Positions 57,856-64,000 of a stretch of DNA of 64,000 nucleotides are shown piece after piece. The notes under the pieces were generated by a model, which saw nothing but the letters and a program-made list of their open reading frames with translations, was not told where the DNA came from and made no database searches. The position numbers and the translations under genes were made by a program. The stretch covers positions 2,728,001 to 2,792,000 of the forward strand of contig NZ_CP115464.1 in the NCBI RefSeq assembly GCF_027912515.1. Direction: 5' to 3'. Source of the stretch: Brevundimonas sp. NIBR10 (GTDB lineage Bacteria > Pseudomonadota > Alphaproteobacteria > Caulobacterales > Caulobacteraceae). The first letter of the stretch is position 1; each line of letters starts with the position of its first letter.

Positions 57856-59514
57856 TTGAACCTCGCGCCACTGATCGCCGCTGCCCTGGTCGCAACCCTG
57901 CCGGTCGCGGTTCAGGCCCAGACGCCGCGCGAGGCATCGGCACCGGTTCAACCCGCTCTCATCGTGACGATCGTCATCGATCAGTTCAGCGCCAATCTAT
58001 TCAACCAGTATCGCGGTCGATTCAGCGGTGGTCTGAAAACCCTCGCCGATCAGGGCGTGGTCTATGTCAACGGCTATCAGGCCCAGGGCGTGACCACGAC
58101 CTGCCCCGGTCATTCGACCGTCCTGACTGGTGCCTTCCCGACCCATACGGGCATCCCCGCCAACGAATGGATCGACCCTGCGACGGGTCAGGAGGCCTAT
58201 TGCCTGGCGGCGCCGAAGAACACGATCGCCGACGGCTCGGCGGGCGAGAACGGTCCGGTCGGTCCCGACAACATGCGCGTCACCACCATGGCCGACTGGT
58301 TGAAGGCGAAGAGCCCGACCAGCCGTGTCTATGCCGTCTCGGGCAAGGATCGAGGTGCGATTACCCTGGCTGGCCACAGGCCCGACGGCGCTTTCTGGCT
58401 GGCCGAAGGCTTCGGCATGACCACCTATCTCGAACCGGGCCAGACGGCGGCGGAGCGCCTGGCTCCCATCGCCGAGTTCAACGCAGCCTATGTATCGCAC
58501 TTCAAGGCCACGCCGGTGACGACCTGGACCGTGCGGCATCCGGCCTGTCTGGAGATGGCCGGGACATCAACGATCAGCGGCCAGACCTTCACCGCCGGCC
58601 TGCCGCCGATGAACTATTCGCTGGAGAACTCGCCGGCCTTGGATGAAACGACCCTAGCGGCCGCCTCCGACCTGCTGGATCGTCAGCAACTGGGCCGTCG
58701 TGGCGTCACCGACATGCTCGGCGTCAGCCTGTCGGGCACGGACAAGATCGGCCACGGCTATGGCACCCAGGGGCCGGAGATGTGCGAGCAGATGATGCGC
58801 CTGGATGCCGCGCTCGGCGACTTCCTTGGCCAGCTGACCGAGGTTCCCGGCGGTGTGGTCGTCGTCCTGACCGCCGACCACGGCGGCTCGGACTTTCCCG
58901 AGCGAATGAGCGACCGGGGCGCGGTCGCCGGCCGATACGACCCGACCCTGCTGCCACGCATCAACGAAAAGCTGATGGCCCAGTTCAGTCTGGCCGCGCC
59001 GCCGCTCCAGAGCGGGGGAACCGGTTTCATCGTCGCCGACGCTGAGCGGGTGTCCCTGGCCGAGCCCTTGCGCAGCCAGGTCATCGCCGCCGCCGTGCCG
59101 CTGTTGAACGCGGAGCCCAATATCGTCCTTGCGGTACCCCGCGACGAACTGCTGGCCGAACCCATGCCGGCGCGGGACGCCGATCCCGAAGAGCTGACGG
59201 TACGCGAGCGCCTGCGCCTCAGCGCCGTACAGGGCAGGGGGGCCGACATCCTGCGCGCCTATGCACCCAACCTGACGTCCGGCGCGCGCATCGGAGGCTC
59301 GATCGCCAGTCACGGCTCGCCCTGGGACTATGACCGGCGCGTGCCGATCATCTTCTGGAGCCCCGGAGGTCAGGCGCAGGAACGGTTCTGGCCAATCCGC
59401 ACCGTCGATATCGCCCCCAGCTTGGCGCATCTGGTCGGCCTGACGCCGCCCGCCGAGATCGATGGGCGCTGCCTGCATCTGTTCGACGAGGCACCCTGTC
59501 CCGTCGCGCCGTGA
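57856..59514 (+). CDS. PafA-like secreted alkaline phosphatase/phosphodiesterase
   Basis: The 552-residue precursor starts at a TTG with GGAG upstream and has a Sec signal (NLAPLIAAALVATLPVAVQA). The enzyme has the alkaline-phosphatase-superfamily metal sites: VTIVIDQF, the nucleophile Thr in GVTTTCPGHSTVLTG, GTDKIGHGYGTQG, TADHGG and ASHGSPWDYDRRVPIIFW. This is the PafA-type layout, releasing phosphate from many organic monoesters in the periplasm. An ATG at 57775 would place the signal internally and is rejected. Confidence 0.87.
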   Translation: MNLAPLIAAALVATLPVAVQAQTPREASAPVQPALIVTIVIDQFSANLFNQYRGRFSGGLKTLADQGVVYVNGYQAQGVTTTCPGHSTVLTGAFPTHTGIPANEWIDPATGQEAYCLAAPKNTIADGSAGENGPVGPDNMRVTTMADWLKAKSPTSRVYAVSGKDRGAITLAGHRPDGAFWLAEGFGMTTYLEPGQTAAERLAPIAEFNAAYVSHFKATPVTTWTVRHPACLEMAGTSTISGQTFTAGLPPMNYSLENSPALDETTLAAASDLLDRQQLGRRGVTDMLGVSLSGTDKIGHGYGTQGPEMCEQMMRLDAALGDFLGQLTEVPGGVVVVLTADHGGSDFPERMSDRGAVAGRYDPTLLPRINEKLMAQFSLAAPPLQSGGTGFIVADAERVSLAEPLRSQVIAAAVPLLNAEPNIVLAVPRDELLAEPMPARDADPEELTVRERLRLSAVQGRGADILRAYAPNLTSGARIGGSIASHGSPWDYDRRVPIIFWSPGGQAQERFWPIRTVDIAPSLAHLVGLTPPAEIDGRCLHLFDEAPCPVAP

Positions 59515-59636
59515 TGGATCGTTGACGCGTTACAGGGCGTCACTTCTCGTTTCCGGCTTGAGCCCGGGCTTACGCCGTGCGCGTTTGGGGGGCAGAAGCG
59601 AATCCTGAGGAAACGCTTCCGTCAAACGGGACACAG

Positions 59637-61082
59637 ATGAACAGAGCAAGACGCGGTCGCATCGTCGCGACCCTGGGGCCCGCAAGCCGCGCGCCCGGAA
59701 TGGTGAAGCAACTGGCCCAGGCCGGGGTCGATGTCTTTCGCCTGAACTTCAGCCACGGCTCGCATGACGATCACGCCGCCGCCCTGAAGGCCGTGCGCGG
59801 GGCCGAGATGGCGCTGCAGCGTCCGCTGGGCGTGCTGGCCGACCTGCAAGGGCCCAAGCTGCGGCTCGGACGGTTCGCCGATGTCGAGATCTCGGTCAAG
59901 CCCGGCCACACCATGCGGTTCGACCTGGACCCCACGCCCGGCGACGCGACACGGGTGCAGATGCCGCATCCGGAGATCTTCAAGGCCCTGAGGAAGGGGA
60001 TGCTGCTGCTGCTCGACGACGGCCGGGTCCGGCTGCGCGTCGGCGATCGTACCGACGAATGGGCCGACGTCACGGTCGAGAGCGGCTCCAAGCTCAGTGA
60101 CCGCAAGGGCGTGGCGGTGCCGGAGGCGGTGATCCCGGTCTCGGCCCTGACGCCCAAGGACCGCGAGGACCTGGCCTTCGCCCTGCGGATCGGCGTCGAC
60201 TGGGTCGCGCTCAGCTTCGTCCAGAAGGCCGAGGACATGGCCGAGCTGAAGCGGCTGGTGAACGGTCAGGCGGCCTGTCTGGCCAAGATCGAAAAACCCC
60301 AGGCCCTGGCCGACCTGGGGGCGATCATGGACTATTCCGACGGCGTCATGGTCGCGCGCGGCGACCTGGGCGTCGAGCTCGACCCCGAAGAGGTGCCGGT
60401 CGCGCAGAAGATGATCATCCGCGCCGCCCGTCAGCGCGGCATCCCGGTCATCGTGGCGACCCAGATGCTGGAGTCGATGACCTCGGCCCCGGCCCCGACC
60501 CGGGCCGAGGCGTCGGACGTGGCCAATGCGGTCTATGAAGGTGCCGACGCCCTGATGCTGTCGGCCGAGACGGCGTCGGGCGACTATCCGCTGGAATCGG
60601 TCGGCATCATGAGCCGGATCATCGAGCGGGTGGAGAAGGACCCGCTGTGGCCCAGCCTGATGGACGCCGAACACGCAGGTATGGACGACATCGACGCCGA
60701 CGCCCTGGTCGCGGCGGCGCGCAAGGCGGCCGAGGCCCAGTCGACGGCCTGTATCGTGGTCTTCACCAGCCTGGGCGGCACGGCGCGGCGGATGTCGCGC
60801 GAGCGGCCGCTGCAGCCGGTGCTGGCGCTGACCCCGAACCCTGCGACGGCGCGTCGTCTGGCCCTGGTCTGGGGGTTGGAGACTCGTCTGGGCAAGGATC
60901 CCGCCTCGCTGGAGGACGTCACCGATCTGGCCGTCGAAAGCGCGGTCAAGTTCGACCTGGCCCAACCCGGCCAGCGTATCCTGGTGCTCGCCGGAACGCC
61001 TTTCGGTGCGCCGGGGGCTGCGAATCTGCTGCGACTGGCCCATGCTCCGGCCAAGGCGGCGAAACGGTCGCGGAAAACCTGA
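59637..61082 (+). CDS. pyk: Pyruvate kinase
   Basis: The 481-residue glycolytic enzyme transfers phosphate from PEP to ADP. Recognisable segments are RIVATLGPAS, FRLNFSHGSHDDH, LADLQGPKLRLG, the catalytic lysine region CLAKIEKPQAL, VMVARGDLGVEL and ATQMLESM with a later DVANAVYEGADALMLSAETA. Length is normal. The D12 methylase gene starts 7 bp after its stop. Confidence 0.96.
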   Translation: MNRARRGRIVATLGPASRAPGMVKQLAQAGVDVFRLNFSHGSHDDHAAALKAVRGAEMALQRPLGVLADLQGPKLRLGRFADVEISVKPGHTMRFDLDPTPGDATRVQMPHPEIFKALRKGMLLLLDDGRVRLRVGDRTDEWADVTVESGSKLSDRKGVAVPEAVIPVSALTPKDREDLAFALRIGVDWVALSFVQKAEDMAELKRLVNGQAACLAKIEKPQALADLGAIMDYSDGVMVARGDLGVELDPEEVPVAQKMIIRAARQRGIPVIVATQMLESMTSAPAPTRAEASDVANAVYEGADALMLSAETASGDYPLESVGIMSRIIERVEKDPLWPSLMDAEHAGMDDIDADALVAAARKAAEAQSTACIVVFTSLGGTARRMSRERPLQPVLALTPNPATARRLALVWGLETRLGKDPASLEDVTDLAVESAVKFDLAQPGQRILVLAGTPFGAPGAANLLRLAHAPAKAAKRSRKT

Positions 61083-61089
61083 CGGGCGA

Positions 61090-62130
61090 ATGATCAAATA
61101 TCTGGGGTCGAAGCGTGCGCTGCTGCCCCCGATCCTGGAGGCGGTGAACGCCCTGCTGCCCGAGCGGGGCGTGGTCTGCGACCTGTTCTCCGGCACGGCC
61201 CGCGTCGGCCATGCGCTGAAGGGCCAGGGTCATCGGGTATGGTCGAACGACCACAACGCCTATGCCCACACCCTGGCCACCGCCTACGTCCAGGCCGATC
61301 GCGAGGTCTGGGCCGACCGCGCCGCCGTAGTCCTCGCCGACCTTGCCGCAACGACCCCCGAGCCCGGCTGGTTCACCAAGGCCTTCTGCGAGGACGCCCG
61401 CTTCTTCCATCCCGACAACGGCGCCCGGATCGACGCGATGCGCGACCGGATCGAGGCCATGGGGCTGGAGCCCGAACTCAAGGCCATCGCCCTGGTCTCG
61501 CTCATGGAGGCGGCTGACCGTGTGGATTCCACCGCCGGCGTCCACATGGCCTATATGAAGTCTTGGGCCCCGCGCGCTTTGAAGCCGCTGATGTTGCGGA
61601 TGCCCGACCTGTTGCCGGCCGTGCCCGGCGGTCCATGCCGCGCCACCCACGCCGACGCGCTGGACGTCGCCGGCCAGTTCGACGGCGACCTCGTCTACCT
61701 CGACCCGCCGTACAATCAGCACTCCTATCTGGGAAACTACCACTGCTGGGAGAGCCTGGTGCTGTGGGACAGGCCCGAGACCTATGGCATCGCCAACAAG
61801 CGGGTCGATGTGCGGACGAGGAAGAGTGCCTTCAACTCCAAGCCCGGTATCGGTCCGGCGCTGGAGGCGGTGGTGGCGGCGATCCGGGCCCCCAATCTGA
61901 TCGTGTCATTCAACGATGAGGGCTATCTGTCGCGCGATCAGCTGGTCGCCATCCTGTCCTCGCGCGGCCATGTCCGGGTCGTCGAGATCGCCCGGCCTCG
62001 CTACGTCGGGGCCCGCATCGGCATTCACAGCCCCAAGGGCGAGAAGGTCGGCACGGTCGGGCGGTTACGGAATGTCGAATACCTGTTCGTGGTCACCGAA
62101 CGGCCCGAGGAACTGCCGGTCGCGGCCTGA
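61090..62130 (+). CDS. D12-class DNA adenine N6-methyltransferase
   Basis: The 346-residue protein has the D12/Dam-class layout: motif X/I MIKYLGSKRALLP then VCDLFSGTARVGHALK, the catalytic motif IV DPPYNQHSYLGNYH, and LIVSFNDEGYLS. It would methylate adenine in a specific site that cannot be read from the sequence. No restriction partner is adjacent, so it may be a solitary methylase. The frame extends upstream but ATG 61090 gives the family start. It is in an apparent operon with pyk. Confidence 0.85.
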   Translation: MIKYLGSKRALLPPILEAVNALLPERGVVCDLFSGTARVGHALKGQGHRVWSNDHNAYAHTLATAYVQADREVWADRAAVVLADLAATTPEPGWFTKAFCEDARFFHPDNGARIDAMRDRIEAMGLEPELKAIALVSLMEAADRVDSTAGVHMAYMKSWAPRALKPLMLRMPDLLPAVPGGPCRATHADALDVAGQFDGDLVYLDPPYNQHSYLGNYHCWESLVLWDRPETYGIANKRVDVRTRKSAFNSKPGIGPALEAVVAAIRAPNLIVSFNDEGYLSRDQLVAILSSRGHVRVVEIARPRYVGARIGIHSPKGEKVGTVGRLRNVEYLFVVTERPEELPVAA

Positions 62131-62166
62131 CGGAACACAATCCGGCCTCAGTCCGTTACCCGACCT

Positions 62167-62319
62167 ATGGAAGCCGTGAATGCCACCCCCGTCCGCCGGT
62201 CGCCTGAGCCGACCGTGTCGCAAGCGCTTCAGGCCTTGCCCGCCTGGGTCACGATCGCCGCTGGTGGCGTGGTCGCCGCCGTCGTCGGGGCAATGCTGGG
62301 CGGCGCGCTGCACATCTAG
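62167..62319 (+). CDS. Small membrane protein (50 residues)
   Basis: I translated this by hand: MEAVNATPVRRSPEPTVSQA at the start and a C-terminal transmembrane helix (about residues 27-48, WVTIAAGGVVAAVVGAMLGG). A 36-bp gap separates it from the methylase gene, and its last bases overlap the end of the convergent symporter gene. Function unknown. Confidence 0.6.
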   Translation: MEAVNATPVRRSPEPTVSQALQALPAWVTIAAGGVVAAVVGAMLGGALHI

Positions 62320-63605
62320 ATGCCTCCGGCCGGCACCGCCGCAGGCCCCTCGGCCTCGGGATCGCCGGGCAGCCAGGCGACCCGGCCGTCATAGATGTCC
62401 TCGTTCAGGATGCCTTCTTCCTTTGCGACCAGCACGGGGACGAGCATCTGGCCCGTCACATTGGTGGCGGTGCGCATCATGTCGATGATCCGGTCGATGG
62501 CGACGATATAGCCGATCCCCTCCAGCGGCAGGCCCGCCGTGGACAATGTCAGGGTCAGCATGACGATGGAGGTGCCCGGCACTCCCGCCGTCCCCAGCGA
62601 CCCGAGTACCGCGGTCAGCCCGATCAGGACGTACTGGGTCAGCGTCAGGTCGATCTTGAAATACTGGGCGATGAATATGGCCGCGATGGCCGGATAGATG
62701 GCCCCGCACCCGTCCATCTTGACGTTGGCGCCCAGCGGCACGGCGAAGGCCGCATAGGCCTGGGGAACGCCCAGCCGCTCGACCGTCTGGCGGAGCGTAA
62801 TGGGCAATGTGCCAAGCGAGGACGAGGTCGCGAACGCCGTCTGCTGCGCGGCGAAGGCCCCCCGGAAGAAGGCCGTGACCTTCAGCCCGTGCAGTTTCAG
62901 CAGCCCCGAATAGACCACCAGGATGTGGAACAGGCAGGCCGCATAGATGGCGACGATGAATTTGATCAGGGGCAGCAGCGCCTCCCAGCCATAGCCCCCG
63001 ACGACCGAGCCGATCAGGCCGAAGACCCCGAACGGCGTCAGTTGGATCACCCAGCGGGTGATGCGGAAGATGATCGCGGCCCCTTCATCGACGAACCGCC
63101 GCGCCGTCGCCGCCCGCTCGCCCAGTGCCACCAGGGCCACCCCGACCAGGGCCGAGAAGAAGATGATCTGCAGCACCTTGCCTTCGCTAAGGGCCGCGAA
63201 CGGATTCCTCGGTACGACGCCCAGCAGCACTTCCAGCGGGGTGGGAATCTCGCGCGGCTTGACCTCGCCCAGCGGCAGGTTGGCCAGGCCCATCCCTGGG
63301 TTGATCAGATGCCCGAAGGCGAACCCGACCAGCACGGCCAGCAAGGATGTGATCGCGAACCAGACGATGGTTCTGACCCCCAGCCGCACCGCCCCGGCCC
63401 CTTCGCCCAGCTTTGCGATCGACGAGGCGATGGTGAACAGCACCAGCGGCGCGACGACCATGCGGATCAGGTTCAGATACAGGTCGCCGATCGGCTGCAG
63501 CCAGACCTCGGCCTGTTCGCGCAGGATCAGCCCCGCGACGATGCCCAGCCCGAAGCCCACGGCGGTGCGGATCCACAGCGGGATGGCGAAGAAGCGGGCG
63601 ATCAT
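62316..63605 (-). CDS. Dicarboxylate/amino acid:cation symporter (DAACS family)
   Basis: The 429-residue membrane protein has the GltP/DctA fold: the serine-rich re-entrant loop ATSSSLGTLPITL, the conserved VKMDGCGAIYPAIAAIFIAQ helix and AGVPGTSIVMLTLTLSTAGLPLEG with AIDRIIDMMRTATNVTG. It takes up glutamate, aspartate or C4-dicarboxylates with protons or sodium; which one is unclear. The start at ATG 63605 (MIARFFAIPLW) is chosen over a frame 22 codons longer. Confidence 0.9.
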   Translation of the reverse strand: MIARFFAIPLWIRTAVGFGLGIVAGLILREQAEVWLQPIGDLYLNLIRMVVAPLVLFTIASSIAKLGEGAGAVRLGVRTIVWFAITSLLAVLVGFAFGHLINPGMGLANLPLGEVKPREIPTPLEVLLGVVPRNPFAALSEGKVLQIIFFSALVGVALVALGERAATARRFVDEGAAIIFRITRWVIQLTPFGVFGLIGSVVGGYGWEALLPLIKFIVAIYAACLFHILVVYSGLLKLHGLKVTAFFRGAFAAQQTAFATSSSLGTLPITLRQTVERLGVPQAYAAFAVPLGANVKMDGCGAIYPAIAAIFIAQYFKIDLTLTQYVLIGLTAVLGSLGTAGVPGTSIVMLTLTLSTAGLPLEGIGYIVAIDRIIDMMRTATNVTGQMLVPVLVAKEEGILNEDIYDGRVAWLPGDPEAEGPAAVPAGGI

Positions 63606-63721
63606 CGGCGAACGGCTTTCGGGGGAGCGAAGGTCCGCGAATGTGCGGACTCTAACCGAAAACAGCAACACAGCGGGCGGCGAACGGATCGGTCCGCAGG
63701 GTTTAGAAAAAGTCGATGCCT

Positions 63722-63752
63722 CCTTCCTTCTCCAGCAAGGGGAGAAGGAAGG
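63722..63752 (-). terminator. Hairpin terminator of the SDR gene
   Basis: CCTTCCTTCTCC and GGAGAAGGAAGG form a perfect 12-bp stem with a 7-nt loop, two bases beyond the stop codon of the minus-strand SDR gene. The CCTTCT core is shared with the hairpin at 24277-24302. Confidence 0.6.
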
Positions 63753-63753
63753 C

Positions 63754-64000
63754 TCAGTGCGCGTTCAGCATCTCGAACACCTGTGCATACTCCCCGCGAC
63801 CCTCGGCACCCGACAGGAACTTCACCCGCTCGACCAGCACCTCGTCGTGGCCCGCCTCGAACAGCGCCAGGCTTTCGGCGGTGAATTCGTCCAACGGCAT
63901 GGAGCGGGGGTCCTGGGCGTGTCCGGGCATCAGGTCGGTGGCCACGCCGGGCGGGGCCCATTCGACGACCCTGACCGTCGTGTCCTTCAGCTGATGGCGC
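63754..64000 (-). CDS. SDR family oxidoreductase, C-terminal part (DltE-like; cut by window edge)
   Basis: The frame runs into the window from the right. The visible 81 residues read RHQLKDTTVRVVEWAPPGV then ATDLMPGHAQDPRSMPL and end GEYAQVFEMLNAH. The APPGVATDLMPG and MPLDEFTAES segments are typical of the C-terminus of DltE-like short-chain dehydrogenases. Catalytic residues are outside the window. Confidence 0.75.
   Translation of the reverse strand, partial: RHQLKDTTVRVVEWAPPGVATDLMPGHAQDPRSMPLDEFTAESLALFEAGHDEVLVERVKFLSGAEGRGEYAQVFEMLNAH

Overview
The window is GC-rich, gene-dense DNA of an alphaproteobacterium, most likely a member of the Caulobacteraceae such as Brevundimonas. Supporting this are the high GC content, a short 437-residue prolyl-tRNA synthetase of the alphaproteobacterial type, a GTP-type PEP carboxykinase, a MutL and TadA of the alphaproteobacterial kind, and a good CtrA box (TTAA-N7-TTAAC) in front of a lytic transglycosylase. 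There is no rRNA here, so the genus is an inference.

Positions 1-33.8 kb and 57.07-64 kb are ordinary chromosome. From the left they hold: the end of an Atm1-type ABC exporter; a response regulator with a partner of unknown function; accA; a long RTX-type calcium-binding protein; xerD diverging from aroK-aroB-GNAT; an MliC-like lipoprotein, tadA and an RluB-type pseudouridine synthase with overlapping 5' ends; a GFA protein with rsmD; a lone YjhX-family toxin; mutL with an RluF-like pseudouridine synthase; pckG; a FAD oxidoreductase; a TonB-like protein; a CtrA-box transglycosylase; a DUF2336 protein; proS-lolC-lolD; dnaE; and an M28 peptidase. To the right of the island lie a hemerythrin protein, a PafA-like phosphatase, pyk with a D12-class adenine methylase, a DAACS symporter and the 3' end of an SDR gene.

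Between them sits an integrated element of about 23.2 kb (33847-57024). It splits a host tRNA-Leu(UAA) gene exactly at the anticodon loop. The 5' half is at 33818-33855 and the 3' half, with CCA, is at 57016-57070. Both carry the 9-bp core GACTTAAAA. The element does not restore the gene. Directly after its integrase it instead carries a complete second tRNA-Leu(UAA) gene (35307-35605), which has its own promoter-like sequence and is interrupted between U34 and A35 by a 213-nt group I intron. The element appears to break an important tRNA gene and supply a self-splicing substitute. The intron also splits the integration core in the substitute, so that copy may be protected from the element's own integrase. 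This is the most interesting part of the window.

The element's cargo is defence-like and mosaic. It has a HipBA toxin-antitoxin pair with a fourfold operator array, several HEPN-motif proteins, a truncated AbiH, and a three-gene SIR2 / middle-component / Rad50-like ATPase operon of the Lamassu or ABC-3C type followed by a possible nuclease. It also has a metabolic block (SDR, cupin, hydrolase, MFS, LysR) flanked by two copies of the lysR 3' end, and a stand-alone HEAAH metallopeptidase-like protein. Scars of older elements are present: a VirD4/TraG fragment, a tyrosine-recombinase C-terminal remnant, and genes cut and joined out of frame.
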